This document shows, piece by piece, positions 27,093-37,035 of a stretch of 64,000 nucleotides of DNA. The number at the start of each line of letters is the position of its first letter. The first letter of the stretch is position 1. This stretch comes from Holophagales bacterium. GTDB taxonomy: Bacteria; Acidobacteriota; Thermoanaerobaculia; UBA5066. The position numbers and the translations under genes are program-made. The stretch covers positions 1-64,000 of the forward strand of contig JADJVF010000017.1 in the NCBI GenBank assembly GCA_016716705.1, in the 5' to 3' direction. The notes below the pieces were generated by a model. The model had not been told where the DNA came from. It did no database searches and was given only the letters and a program-made list of their open reading frames with translations.

Positions 27093-29008
27093 ATGTCCTC
27101 TCTCCCCGAAGAGCCCGTCACCCCGGCCCCGCGACGCTCCCGGCTCCGTCGCGCCCTCGTCGTCCTCCTCGCCGTCCTCGGCGTCCTGGAGGTCGTCTAC
27201 GTGGGCGCCGGCCTCACCCTCGTGAAGAGCGGCCAGGTCGAGCGGTGGATCAACAAGAACCCCGAAAAGCTCCGCATCACGTTCGACTCCGTCTGGCCGA
27301 TCGTCCCCGGCGTCGTCCGGGTCCGCGGCTTCCGGATCGTGAACCAGGGACGCGGAGACCAGCTCGAGGGGAAGGTCGACCGTGTCTGGGGGGCCGTCAA
27401 CCCGTTCGAGCTCCTGGCCCGCAGGGTCCACGTCGTCTGGCTGCGGTGCCGGGGCGTCGAGTTCCGCCTCCGGAAACGCCCGAAAACGGCCCAGGAGGCC
27501 GCGAGCCTCCCCACCGGCTTCCCGCAGATCCAGGGCGTTCCGTGGGAGCCGTACACGGGTGGGCCGGCAGCGACGGGGAAGAAGAAGAAGGCCGGGATGA
27601 CGATCGTCTTCACCCGGTCCCGGCTCGAGGAGGTCCGCGACGTCTGGATCGGCGAGAGGCGAATTCGGGGGGACGGCACCGTCGTCGCCAGCGTGACCGT
27701 CTTCGGCGGGGGGCCGATTGCCATTCCCTACGCCGACGTCCGCTTCGAGAACACACGGTTCGAGAACGGGGCGGAGGAGACGTTCACCGGCGTGCGGATG
27801 CGCGTCCTCGGGGAGCTGGCCCGCTACGACACGAAGGTGACGAAGGGCCTCGGGATCCTTTCGCTCATCAAGGCCGGTGTCGACCTCGACGCCCACATGC
27901 CCACCGGCGCCGCCTACCTGAACGCCTACCTGCGCAATGCTCCGTGGATCCGCTTCGACGGCGGAGAAGCGAGCCTTTCCGCCCACCTCTCGGTCGACGC
28001 CGGACGGCTCCTTCCCGGCGGCCACGTCGAGCTCTCGGGGAGCGACCGCCGGGCCGCCTTCGCCGGGTTCACGGTCCGGGGAAGGCCCGGACCCGGCTCG
28101 ACATCGTCCCCGTGGCCGCCGGCGCCGCCGACGCCCGCCTCGTCGTCGAGTTCGACCGCTACGCCCTGCGCCGGGGGGACGAAGCGACGGACCCGCTCCT
28201 CGAGGGAGAGGGGCTCCGCATCGTGGCGACGACGCCGGCGTCCCTCACCGCGATCCCCCCTTCCGATTTCGCGGGTCGGCTCGAGCTCGGCCGCGCCGTG
28301 TTTCCGCGCCTCGACTTCGCGAACGGGCTCCTGCCGGCGGGAGGCGGCCTGACGATTCGTGGCGGGAGCGCGAAGGTGGAGGGGGCGTTCGACGTTCAGG
28401 GAAGCGGGTCCTCCTGCAGCGGCGCGATGACGGTGACCACGGACGGTCTCTCCCTCGACACCGGCGGGGTCGGGATGAAGGGAGGCTTCAAGCTCGCCCT
28501 GACGGTTCCCCGGGGAGACCTCCTGAAGCGGACGTTCGACGTGGACGGGATGAAGATCACCCTCGACCGCTTCACGTTCGCGTCGCAGCACGAGGCGGCG
28601 ACGGCGCCCGACTGGAACGCGAGCATCACGTTCCCGAAGGCCCACCTGGAGATCGGCGACGCCTTCGCCGTCCGCGGGACCATGAAGCTGCACGCGAGCG
28701 ACTCGCGCCCGGTCGCGGCGTTCCTCTCGAAGGACAAGCCGCTCAAGGGCTGGAAGAAGAAGCTCGTGACCGTCGGAAAGATCGAGGGCGGTAGCCGCTT
28801 CTCCCTCGCGGGCGGAACTCTCGAGGTGGACGACTTCTCGGTCGGCTGGGAGGGGACCGAGGTGAAGGCCCGGCTCCGGACGACGCCGCAGGGACCGAAA
28901 GGGAAAGCCCTCGTCCGCGTCGGGATCCTCAAGGCCGGCATCTCTCTCGAAGGCAAGGAGCGCGACCTGCATCTCGTCGGGCCCACGAGCTGGTTCGAGA
29001 AGCGCTGA
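27093..29008 (+). CDS. AsmA/DUF748-like envelope protein (one frame break)
   Basis: About 638 residues. A single N-terminal membrane helix (RALVVLLAVLGVLEVVYVGA) is followed by a long beta-rich periplasmic region with SVWPIVPGVVRVRGFRI near residue 70, as in AsmA-like proteins that span the envelope and help move lipids to the outer membrane. The frame breaks at GGGG 28078-28081; removing one G gives TVRGKARTRLDIVPVA, after which the same fold continues to the stop. No domain besides the anchor is sharply identifiable, so family placement rests on architecture. A good promoter and ribosome site precede it. The symporter gene follows 120 bases later. Confidence 0.62.
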
Positions 29009-29128
29009 CACGTCCCCGGGTCCCGCGACGGGAGGCGAGGCCCGGAAACGGGGAGGCGCCGTGGTAGAACGCGGGGTCCCTCGGGGACGGGAGCGGCCCG
29101 CTCGGCGCGGGACCGGGGAAAGGGGCGG

Positions 29129-30681
29129 ATGAACCACATCTTCGAGGTCGTCAACAACCTCTTCGCCTTCTTCGTCCCGATCTCCGACCTCCTCTGGGAC
29201 TTCCCGAAGAACGTCGCCGCCTGGGCGGCGATCCCGATCCTCGGACAGTTCTCGCTGGCGATGCTCATGCTCCTCGGGACGGGCATCTGGTTCACGTCCG
29301 GACGGGCGCGGTCCAGCTGCGGCGATTCGGGGAAAGCATTCGGATCGTCATGGACCGGAAGGCGTCGGAGACCGGCATCAGCCCCTTCGCCGCCTTCATG
29401 CTGAGCTCGGCGATGCGCGCCGGCCCCGGAAACATCATGGGCGTGACCGGCGCGGTGACCGTCGGCGGCCCGGGGGCGCTCTTCTGGATGTGGGTCGCGG
29501 GGATCTTCGGCATGGCGACCGCACTCGTCGAGGCGACGCTCGCCCAGCTCTTCAAGGAAAAGAAGGAGAACGAGTTCCTCGGCGGCCTGCCGTTCTACGG
29601 CATGCGGATCCTCGGGAACCGGCGCTGGGTCGGCGTCACGCTCGCGACGCTCTTCATCACGTACGCCCTCCTGAACGTCCCGAGCCAGACGTTCCACCTC
29701 TTCACGGCGCTCGGCTCGGTCGCGAGCACGCTCGCCGGGACGACGTACGGGAGGACCTCCCTGCTCTACTTCGCCATCGGCGCCGTCCTGATCGTCTCCG
29801 TGGCCTCGCTCGTCCTCGGAGGCCTGAAGCGCGTCATCCGTTTCACGGACCTCTGCGTGCCGTTCATGGCGGTTCTCTACTGCGGGGTCGTCTTCATCCT
29901 CGTCGCCGTCAACTGGCGGCTCGTCCCGTACTTCTTCGGATCGGTGTTCGCCGGGGCGTTCTCGCCCGAGGCCATCTTCGGCGGAAGCTTCGGCATCGCC
30001 CTCCAGCAGGGGATCAAGCGCGGGCTCATGGTGAACGAGGCGGGCCAGGGGACGATCACGATGGCCGCCGCCGCCGCCGACAACCGGCACCCGGTCGAGC
30101 AGGGACTCGTCCAGTCGATGGGCGTCTTCTTCGACACGGTCGTCATCTGCTCGATGGCGGGCTTCGTGACGGTCATGGCGCGCCTCTGGACCGTGCCCGA
30201 GGTCTTCGCCTGGGAGGCGACGAAGCACGACAAGCTCGTCGTCTTCATGTCCTCGGCCCGCCACCTCACCCCGGGCACGGGCTTCGACGCGACGGTCCAG
30301 GCGCTCCTTTCCGTCAGCTACGCCCTGTTCGCGTTCACGACGCTCATCGGGATGATCGTCTTCGCCGAGATCAGCGCGAACATGATCTCGAGGAAGCCTC
30401 GCTTCATCATGGGCCTCCGGTCGCTGGGCGCCCTCTTCTTCGTGCCGTTCGGCGTCCTGACGGTCCTCGCCGACCTCCAGCTCGGGAACATCTGGTACGT
30501 CACCGACCTCGTGAACATCCTCGTCGCGTCCGCCAACGTCCCGATCATCCTGGTCGGCGGGAAGCACGTCGTCGCCGCGCTCCGGCACTACGAGAGGACC
30601 GGCGGAAAGGAAGGCTTCGTCTCACAGAGGGACATCGGACTCGAGACGCCGTACTGGACGGAAGAGGCACGGAAGGGCTGA
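29129..30681 (+). CDS. Sodium:alanine (AGCS-family) symporter (one frame break)
   Basis: About 517 residues with ten or more membrane segments. Family hallmarks are GAVQLRRFGESIRIVMDR, AMRAGPGNIMGVTGAVTVGG and VNEAGQGTITMAAAAADN, which corresponds to the NEAGxGSA motif of the AGCS signature. These transporters import alanine or glycine with sodium. The first 55 residues lie in another frame; adding one G near 29296 restores WFTVRTGAVQLRRFG, so this is probably a sequence error. Notably the signature region reads AGQGTIT rather than the more usual GMGSAP-type sequence, so substrate range may differ. Start is an ATG after GGGGCGG. Confidence 0.85.
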
Positions 30682-30722
30682 AGGACCCCGGGGCGAGGAG
30701 CTCCCTGGCGACATCATTTCCC

Positions 30723-30751
30723 TTGCGAAAAGGGTCACCTCCCCCTAGCCT
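30723..30751 (+). promoter_or_regulatory. Candidate promoter before the Thr-Pro repeat gene
   Basis: TTGCGA at 30723-30728 and TAGCCT at 30746-30751 are 17 bases apart. GGAGG at 30794-30798 follows, five bases before the GTG at 30804. The pair resembles the better promoter at 27035. Confidence 0.6.
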
Positions 30752-30803
30752 CTGAGACCGAATCGCGAAATCGGTGAACGGTCGGCCAGAGACGGAGGAC
30801 TGA

Positions 30804-31748
30804 GTGGCAAGAGACGGGCAGAGAGTCAGCAACGGTTGGGCCTGGGCGCCGGTCCTCGTCGCCATCGCGCTCGCATTGATCGTCCCCTCTGCACCCATCG
30901 AGAGTGGATCCGGAACGGCTTACGGGCAGGTTGGCCCCACGGCAACCCCGACGGACACTCCGCTCCCGGGTCCGACCAACACGCCGACGAACACCCCTAC
31001 AGACACTCCGACCTCCACGCCGACGAACACGCCGACAAACACGCCGACGAACACGCCGACGAACACGCCGACAAACACCCCGACGAACACGCCGACAAAT
31101 ACCCCGACGAACACCCCGACGGACACGCCGACGAATACCCCGACGGACACGCCGACGAATACCCCGACGAACACCCCGACGGACACGCCGACGAATACCC
31201 CGATCAGCACGTCGACCAGCACGCCGACGAGCACGCCGACCGTCACCCCGGCGAATACCCCGACGAATACCCCGTCGTTCACCCCGACCGAGACACCGAC
31301 GCCCGCGCCTTCGAGCACGCCGACGACGGTGCCGACCGTCGTGCCGGCCGTCGGACTGAACGTCGCGGCGGCGGTCCCGGGCCAGCCCCTTCTGGCCGCG
31401 GGCACGGTCCCCGACACGGCGCTGACTTACGAGCTCTGCCTCGCCCCGAACGCCACCTGGACGATCGGCGGATCCTTCTCCGGCTCCTGCGTTCTTCAGC
31501 AGGCGCTCACGACTGCGACGGCCGCCTTCTCCGGCGTTCCCCTCGGCCCTGCGCCGGTACCCGGCGCCTACGACCTGCTCCTCCGGGGGCCGTCCGGAAC
31601 GATCCTGGCGGCACAGGACGCCTCGGCCGCACCCGGGCTCGTCGTCGAAGGAGCGACCGATATTCCCGTCGGCGGGAGGGCGGGCCTGTTCGGCTTCGTC
31701 CTCCTCGTCGCGGCAGGCGCCTGGGTTCTCCTGCGCCAGTTCCGCTGA
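30804..31748 (+). CDS. Secreted Thr/Pro-repeat protein with C-terminal membrane sorting-like tail
   Basis: 314 residues. An N-terminal hydrophobic segment ([19 protein letters not shown]) looks like a signal anchor. Residues about 48-170 are tandem TPTNTP, TPTDTP and TPTSTP units, a likely extended, possibly O-glycosylated stalk. A globular region of about 110 residues ([19 protein letters not shown]) has two Cys. The tail is [20 protein letters not shown] then WVLLRQFR: a proline motif, hydrophobic helix and terminal basic residues. That resembles IPTL-CTERM or related exosortase-type sorting signals, though the match is loose. A surface protein is likely. No sortase is encoded nearby. Confidence 0.72.
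   Translation: MARDGQRVSNGWAWAPVLVAIALALIVPSAPIESGSGTAYGQVGPTATPTDTPLPGPTNTPTNTPTDTPTSTPTNTPTNTPTNTPTNTPTNTPTNTPTNTPTNTPTDTPTNTPTDTPTNTPTNTPTDTPTNTPISTSTSTPTSTPTVTPANTPTNTPSFTPTETPTPAPSSTPTTVPTVVPAVGLNVAAAVPGQPLLAAGTVPDTALTYELCLAPNATWTIGGSFSGSCVLQQALTTATAAFSGVPLGPAPVPGAYDLLLRGPSGTILAAQDASAAPGLVVEGATDIPVGGRAGLFGFVLLVAAGAWVLLRQFR
30972..31307 (+). repeat. 12/6-base tandem array encoding TPTNTP units
   Basis: The DNA is a degenerate tandem array of ACNCCGACNAAC-like units, coding for alternating Thr-Pro. The longest clean stretch is about 31015-31200. Longer higher-order copies (ACACGCCGACGAATACCCCGA) repeat around 31125-31200, indicating recent slippage or unequal crossing over. Length variation between strains is expected. 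Confidence 0.85.
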
Positions 31749-31801
31749 CGCAGGCGTAACAATGCAGGGCTCGCGTCCCGGCGAACGAGAGGGGTGACCC
31801 G

Positions 31802-33238
31802 ATGAAGCTGCTTCGCGCCCAATCGGCGGCGTGGCCCGTCCTCCTGGCGATCCTCCTGTCTACCCCCGCCCCGGCCGCGAAGCCCGCGACAGCCGCCGAA
31901 GCGATCGACGCGATGCTCGCGAAGGCGATCCCGGCGGATGGACCCGGGGCGGCCGTGATCGCGGTGAAGGACGGGAAGACCGTCTTCCGGAAGGCATACG
32001 GGATGGCGAACCTCGAGCTCGGGGTCCCGCTCGCGCCTGATTCCGTCTTCCGTCTCGGTTCGATCACGAAGCAGTTCACGGCGACCGCCGTCCTGATCCT
32101 CCGCGAGGAAGGAAAGCTCTCGCTCTCCGACCCGATCACGAAGTTCCTCCCCGACTACCCGACGCACGGGCACGTGATCACCGTCGAGCACCTCCTGAAC
32201 CACACGTCGGGAATCCGGAGCTACACGGGCATTCCCGGCTACATGGCGACGAGGGTCCAGGCCGACCTCACCCCGGCTCAGCTGATCGACGCCTTCAAGT
32301 CCGAACCGATGGACTTCGCGCCGGGAGAGCACCTGGAGTACAACAACTCCGGCTATGTCCTCCTCGGCGCAGTGATCGAGAAGGCCTCGGGAAAGACGTA
32401 CGCCGATTTCGTCGTGGACCGGATCTTCAAGCCGCTCGGAATGAAGGCGACGGCCTACGGCGCCGAGGGTCCGATTCTCCCGAAGAGAGCCGCCGGCTAC
32501 ACGCGCGACGGCGAGATGGTCCTCAACGCCCGGTACCTGAGCATGTCTCAGCCCTACTCGGCGGGCGCGCTCGTCTCGACGATCGACGATCTGGCCCTCT
32601 GGGATGCCTCCCTCTACACGGAGAAGCTCCTGAAGAGGAGCTCGTTCGAACGGGCCTGGACACCCGCCATCACCCGCGACGGCAAGCCGACGCACTACGG
32701 ATACGGCTGGGCGATCTCGACACTCCGCGGCGCCCGCGCCCTCGAGCACGGCGGAGGGATCTTCGGCTTTTCGACGTACGGCATCCGGCTCCCGGACGAG
32801 AAGGTCTACGTCGCCGTCCTCGCCAACTGCGACAGACCGAAGGCCGACCCGGGAATGCTCGGGAAGAGGATCGCCGCCCTCCTCATCGGCAAGCCGTTCC
32901 CGGAGCAGGTTCCCGTCGCGGTCGCCCCGGAGGTCCTGGCGCGCTGGACAGGTGTCTACCGGTTCGACCCCCAGACGACGCGGACGGTGACCGTCGAGGG
33001 AGACAAGCTCTCCTCGCAGCGCTCGGGCGGCGCTCGCGTCGAGCTGAAGCCGACGTCGGAGACGGAGTTCTTCTTCGAGGGCTCGCTCGCTCGCCTGAAG
33101 TTCGTTGCCGGCTCCGACGGAAAGGCGACGGAGGTCCTCTTCTACCCCGAAGGGGCCGACGAGCCCGAACACGGCGTCCGCGAGGGGGACGACCCGGCGG
33201 CCCCGGCGGGGGAAATGCCCGCGAAGCGGAGGAAGTAG
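31802..33238 (+). CDS. Class C beta-lactamase-like serine hydrolase
   Basis: 478 residues with a signal peptide (AWPVLLAILLSTPAPAAKPA). The catalytic SxxK is Ser87-Lys90 in FRLGSITKQFTATAVL; the YxN is Tyr180-Asn182 in LEYNNSGYVLLG; the third motif is EHGGGIFGF, an HGG form common in esterase/peptidase members. The C-terminal 100 residues (WTGVYRFDPQTTRTVTVEGD) form the lipocalin-like domain often fused to this family. It is likely a periplasmic esterase or D-aminopeptidase rather than a resistance enzyme. It follows the repeat protein by 53 bases and nearly touches the converging FtcD gene. Confidence 0.88.
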   Translation: MKLLRAQSAAWPVLLAILLSTPAPAAKPATAAEAIDAMLAKAIPADGPGAAVIAVKDGKTVFRKAYGMANLELGVPLAPDSVFRLGSITKQFTATAVLILREEGKLSLSDPITKFLPDYPTHGHVITVEHLLNHTSGIRSYTGIPGYMATRVQADLTPAQLIDAFKSEPMDFAPGEHLEYNNSGYVLLGAVIEKASGKTYADFVVDRIFKPLGMKATAYGAEGPILPKRAAGYTRDGEMVLNARYLSMSQPYSAGALVSTIDDLALWDASLYTEKLLKRSSFERAWTPAITRDGKPTHYGYGWAISTLRGARALEHGGGIFGFSTYGIRLPDEKVYVAVLANCDRPKADPGMLGKRIAALLIGKPFPEQVPVAVAPEVLARWTGVYRFDPQTTRTVTVEGDKLSSQRSGGARVELKPTSETEFFFEGSLARLKFVAGSDGKATEVLFYPEGADEPEHGVREGDDPAAPAGEMPAKRRK

Positions 33239-33248
33239 CGGGCGGCCC

Positions 33249-34169
33249 CTATTCCTTCGCGGCGAGAGCGACGTCGAGCAGCTTGTTCTCGAGGACCTGC
33301 GACGAAGCGGGCGACTCGAGCCTCAGGTAGTGCTCGGCGGCCCCGACGAGCGCCGCCTGCGGGACGAGTCCGATGATCTCGGAGCCGACGACGGGGACGC
33401 CGAAGCGCTCGGCCTCGGACCGCACCGTCTCGAAGACGCGGTGGAGCGGCGTCTTTTCGTAGTTCGTCATGTTGATCGAGACCTGGACGATGCCGCGGGC
33501 CTCGAGCCTGACCCCCATCGCCTTGACGAAGCGGAAGCCGCCGGAGAGGTGGCGGATCGACTTCGCGATCCTGTCCGCGATCGAGAGGTCCGCCGTCCCG
33601 AGGTTGATGTTGTAGGCGACGAGGGGCGAGCGCGCCCCGACGACCGTCGCCCCCCCGGTCGGATGGGGGGCCACCGGACCGAAGTCGGGCTTCCATTCGG
33701 GGCTCTTCATCTTCTCGGCGAGCCCCTCGAACTCCCCTTTGCGGATCGTGGCCAGGTTCCGGCGTGATTCGCTCGTGGCGGCGTCCTCGTAGAGGTAGAC
33801 CGGCAAGCCATGCTTGTCGGCGAGCCGGGCGCCGAGCTCCTTCGCGAGGGCGACGCAGTCGGCGGCCGTAGCGCCTCTAATCGGGACGAACGGGATGACG
33901 TCGACGGCCCCGAGGCGCGGGTGGGCCCCCTCGTGCTTCGTCAGGTCGACGTGGACGAGGGCCTCGGCGACCATCGCCTCCATCGCCCGGACGAGGGCCG
34001 GCCCGTCCCCGAGAAAGGTCAGGACGGAACGATTGTGGTCGGCGTCGGACGTCCAGTCGAGAAGGAGGACGCCCGGGCCGGCCGAGACCGCGGCGTCGCG
34101 GACGGCCGCCACCACTTCCGGGCGGCGCCCTTCGCTGATGTTCGGGATGCATTCGATCAGTGTCGTCAT
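33249..34169 (-). CDS. ftcD: Glutamate formimidoyltransferase
   Basis: 306 residues. The N-terminus LIECIPNISEGRRPEVV is the family hallmark, followed by TSDADHNRSVLTFLGD and HEGAHPRLGAVDVIPFVPI, which contribute to the folate and formimino sites. The enzyme moves the formimino group from N-formimino-L-glutamate to tetrahydrofolate in histidine degradation. The cyclodeaminase domain of the mammalian bifunctional enzyme is absent, as usual in bacteria. No hut genes lie next to it. GGGAGAG precedes the ATG. Confidence 0.93.
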   Translation of the reverse strand: MTTLIECIPNISEGRRPEVVAAVRDAAVSAGPGVLLLDWTSDADHNRSVLTFLGDGPALVRAMEAMVAEALVHVDLTKHEGAHPRLGAVDVIPFVPIRGATAADCVALAKELGARLADKHGLPVYLYEDAATSESRRNLATIRKGEFEGLAEKMKSPEWKPDFGPVAPHPTGGATVVGARSPLVAYNINLGTADLSIADRIAKSIRHLSGGFRFVKAMGVRLEARGIVQVSINMTNYEKTPLHRVFETVRSEAERFGVPVVGSEIIGLVPQAALVGAAEHYLRLESPASSQVLENKLLDVALAAKE

Positions 34170-34268
34170 CTGAACCTCTCCCGGATCGGGACCGGGGATC
34201 TTACCGCGGGGGCGCACGGAGCTTGCCGCCGGAAAGACTGCTTGTTACGCTGAGTTCGAGAGGTTCCC

Positions 34269-36350
34269 ATGCCCGAGCCCGCTTCTTACCCGGGGAGTCC
34301 ATCCCTCTCTGCCGAAGCCCGCGAGAAAGTCCTCCAGACGTTCCGTCACACGCTCGACATGGCGCGGGCGGGCCGGAACGAGGACGCGCTCCTGGGCTGT
34401 GACTTCATTCTGAAGATGGACGCGCGTTTCGCGCCTGCCCGGCGGTTGCTGTCGTCGCTTCGAGGCGTCGCTGCGGGGACCGTCGTGGACCTCGCGGACT
34501 TCGACGTCTTCGGTTCCGTGCCCCTCGCGGCCCGGCCTGCGCCGGCACCTGCACCGGTCGTTGCTCCTGCCGCCGGTCCGGCCACGCCGGCCGCAGGCTG
34601 GGCGGTCCCGGCGGTCCCTCCTCCTTCGGTCGCTCCGCTCAGTTCCGCGGGCACGGGCCTCGACGACCTCGGGTTCGAAGACCTCGGCCCCGACCCGTTC
34701 GCGCTCTCGGCCCCTGCAGCCCCGGTTTTCCCGAACCCGCCGACCGCACTGCCCTCCCCCCCCTTCGCTTCCGGCCCAGCCGGCTCCGGCGCGGTCCCTC
34801 CGGAGCTCTCGTTCTCGGAGGCCCCGTCCCCCGCGGTCGACCCGTTCTCCTCGCCCGCTCCCCCGGACGACCCCTTCGCGGCCCCTCCTCCCGCGAGCGA
34901 CGCATTCGCCCTGCCGGAACCCTCGACCGACCTCTTCGGAGCCGCTGCCCTGCCCGCCGACCCGTTCGCGCCGCCCGCGCCCGTCCTCCCATTCCCCGAC
35001 CGCGGGCCCGCTCCAGGATCGGCCGCACCCGCAGATCCCCGAATCTCCCAGTTCCTCAGGCAAGGGGACGACGCCGCGGCCCGGGGCCACCTGCAGGAGG
35101 CCATCGACCTCTGGAGCCGGGTCTTCCTGATCGACCTCTCGAACGACGAGGCGTCCCGCCGGATCGACGCCGCCCGCGAGAAGCAGAGCGAGGCCGCGCG
35201 CCAGCTCGACGTCCTTCTCACCGAGGGTGTGCAGCGTTACGAGGCGGGAGACCTCCCGTCGGCACGGAATGCCTTCCTCCAGGTGCTGACGCTCTCGGAG
35301 TCGGACGCGACGGCGCGGAACTACCTGAACCAGATCGACGCGGTTCTCGTGGTGCCCTCCACGGGCGAGGTCCCTTCTTCCGCCGTGTCCCTACCCGACG
35401 CGCCGTACATGGGCGACGAGCTCGAGTCCCCCGTCCGGCCCTCGTTCGCCGACGATCTCCCCTCACTCGATGGGCGGTCGGGTGAGGACTCCGCCCTCGC
35501 CGGGACCAGGGTCGGCTCCTCGCGGCGCGAGGCCGAGGCGCCGGCGCGCCGCGGCGGTATCGACGGGCGGGTGCTGATCGGCGTCGCCGTGCTCGTACTC
35601 GTCGGCGTCGCGGCGGCCGCCTGGTTCTTCTTCAGGCCGAAGGAAGAAGCTCCTCCGGCCGCCACGGCCGTGGTGCCGCCCGCCGCGGCCGCTCCCGCGC
35701 AGAAGGACCCGCTCGAAGAGGCGCAGACCCTCTTCAAGCAGGGCAAGGTGGACGAAGCGCTCGGGATCCTGACCGCGATTCCGTCCAGCGATCCGCGGCA
35801 CGACCAGGCCCTCGTCCTGATCGACCAGTTCAAGTCGTCGGCCGAGCCTCGCCCGGCGGCCGGTCCGGCCGTCAGCGACGCCCAGGTCGACGAGGCTCGG
35901 CTCGCCGGCCTGGCGAGCCTCTCTTCCGGCCGCTACATCGATGCCGTGAAGTCTCTCGACCTCGTCGTCAAGGCCCGGCCCGACGACGCCGAGGCCAGCC
36001 AGGCCCTTTCACGCGCCCGCGATTCGGTTTCGGCCCTCGGGTCGGCAATCCGGTCCTACAACGAACAGGACTACGAGAGTGCCCTCAGGCTCCTCTGGGA
36101 CCTTCGAAAGCAGGATCCGAAGAACAAGGACGTGGAGGAATACCTCTTCAAGAGCTATTTCAACGACGGAATCCTGAACCTGCAGTCAGGAGGCACGAAG
36201 AAGGCAGGCGAGGCATTTCGCGAGGCCGCCGCGCTCCGCCCGCAGGACGCCGAGACGCAGAGGCATCTGAAGTTCTCGCGGCGCTATGCCGGGGGGACGA
36301 GCGACCTCCTCGCGCGAATCTACGTCAAGCACGTCTCGCCCCGGCCGTGA
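34269..36350 (+). CDS. Large TPR protein with a central membrane helix
   Basis: 693 residues. Residues about 1-75 form a helical pair, followed by about 190 residues rich in Pro, Ala and Phe (PFAAPPPASDAFALPEP), then TPR-like helices (AIDLWSRVFLIDLSNDEASR). A membrane helix, VLIGVAVLVLVGVAAAAWFF, lies near 437-456. The C-terminal half has further TPR units (LFKQGKVDEALGILTAI, LASLSSGRYIDAVKSLDLVV). The low-complexity segment reads like acidobacterial FimV- or kinase-associated scaffolds. Function unknown; a scaffold spanning the inner membrane is inferred. The RDD gene follows 83 bases later. Confidence 0.72.
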   Translation: MPEPASYPGSPSLSAEAREKVLQTFRHTLDMARAGRNEDALLGCDFILKMDARFAPARRLLSSLRGVAAGTVVDLADFDVFGSVPLAARPAPAPAPVVAPAAGPATPAAGWAVPAVPPPSVAPLSSAGTGLDDLGFEDLGPDPFALSAPAAPVFPNPPTALPSPPFASGPAGSGAVPPELSFSEAPSPAVDPFSSPAPPDDPFAAPPPASDAFALPEPSTDLFGAAALPADPFAPPAPVLPFPDRGPAPGSAAPADPRISQFLRQGDDAAARGHLQEAIDLWSRVFLIDLSNDEASRRIDAAREKQSEAARQLDVLLTEGVQRYEAGDLPSARNAFLQVLTLSESDATARNYLNQIDAVLVVPSTGEVPSSAVSLPDAPYMGDELESPVRPSFADDLPSLDGRSGEDSALAGTRVGSSRREAEAPARRGGIDGRVLIGVAVLVLVGVAAAAWFFFRPKEEAPPAATAVVPPAAAAPAQKDPLEEAQTLFKQGKVDEALGILTAIPSSDPRHDQALVLIDQFKSSAEPRPAAGPAVSDAQVDEARLAGLASLSSGRYIDAVKSLDLVVKARPDDAEASQALSRARDSVSALGSAIRSYNEQDYESALRLLWDLRKQDPKNKDVEEYLFKSYFNDGILNLQSGGTKKAGEAFREAAALRPQDAETQRHLKFSRRYAGGTSDLLARIYVKHVSPRP

Positions 36351-36433
36351 GCGACGACCGATGACGGACAAGGGCCGCGATCCGCTCGCCGAGCATCCGC
36401 TGGGAGGAGATCCCGCTCCTCCGGCCAGGGGGC

Positions 36434-37003
36434 GTGGCGAAGACGATGAGCCTCTTCCCCGACGTCTCCGAGGCGCCGCTCTCGCCCTCCGCGGCGCTTC
36501 CCGGCTCCGCCCCCCAGCCCGCGGCGGACGCCTCCGTGTCCTCGGCCGTCGCGAGCTTCGACGAGCCCGAGGAGGTCGTCGACGAGCCGGGCGCCGAGGT
36601 TCCCGTCGCGTTCGCGCGGCGTTTCGCCGCGGGCCTCGCCGACGTCGTCATCCTGGGTCTCTTCGGCGCCCTCGAGCTTGCCGCCGGGGCGATCCTCCTC
36701 CAGCTCCGCTTTCCTCCGGCGGCTCTCCTCGGCCTCGGCGCCTTCCTCTTCCTCGCGGCGCTCGTGCTGCTCGTCCTCGTGCCGTTCGTCTGGGGCGCCA
36801 CGCCCGGGATGGCGCTGGCCGACCTTCGCGTCTCGGCCGCGGACGGCGGATCGCCGACCCTCGCGGCCTCGTCCCTTCGCTTTCTCGGGGCACTGCTGAC
36901 CGGAGCGCTCGCCGGCGTTCCCCTGCTGGTGGTCGCCTTCGACCGGAAGGGACGGACGCTCTCCGACCTCCTCTCCGGCACGACTCTGGTCGCGACCCGC
37001 TGA
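36434..37003 (+). CDS. RDD-family membrane protein
   Basis: 189 residues from a GTG; an in-frame ATG at 36446 is an alternative. After about 55 acidic, Pro-rich residues comes VAFARRFAAGLADVVILGLF, containing the Arg/Asp pair that names the family. Three hydrophobic helices follow, with WGATPGMALADLRVSAADGG and DRKGRTLSDLLSGTTLV, both typical. RDD proteins are small membrane proteins of unclear function, some linked to ion exchange. It is followed 32 bases later by NAD synthetase. Confidence 0.83.
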   Translation: MAKTMSLFPDVSEAPLSPSAALPGSAPQPAADASVSSAVASFDEPEEVVDEPGAEVPVAFARRFAAGLADVVILGLFGALELAAGAILLQLRFPPAALLGLGAFLFLAALVLLVLVPFVWGATPGMALADLRVSAADGGSPTLAASSLRFLGALLTGALAGVPLLVVAFDRKGRTLSDLLSGTTLVATR

Positions 37004-37035
37004 ACCGGCGAAGAGAGGGCGTTACCATCCGCCCG

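Noticed and set aside
28396..30588. 730-residue antisense ORF opposite the symporter
   Set aside because: Asp/Arg/Glu-rich low-complexity translation with no motif; the opposite strand encodes a clear AGCS transporter.
30972..31307. CRISPR array
   Set aside because: The units are 6-12 bases without spacers and lie inside a coding frame.
30836..31759. His/Asp-repeat ORF in the alternate frame of the Thr-Pro array
   Set aside because: Any frame of a stop-free 6- or 12-base array is open; the Thr-Pro frame has the signal, the ribosome site and the membrane tail.
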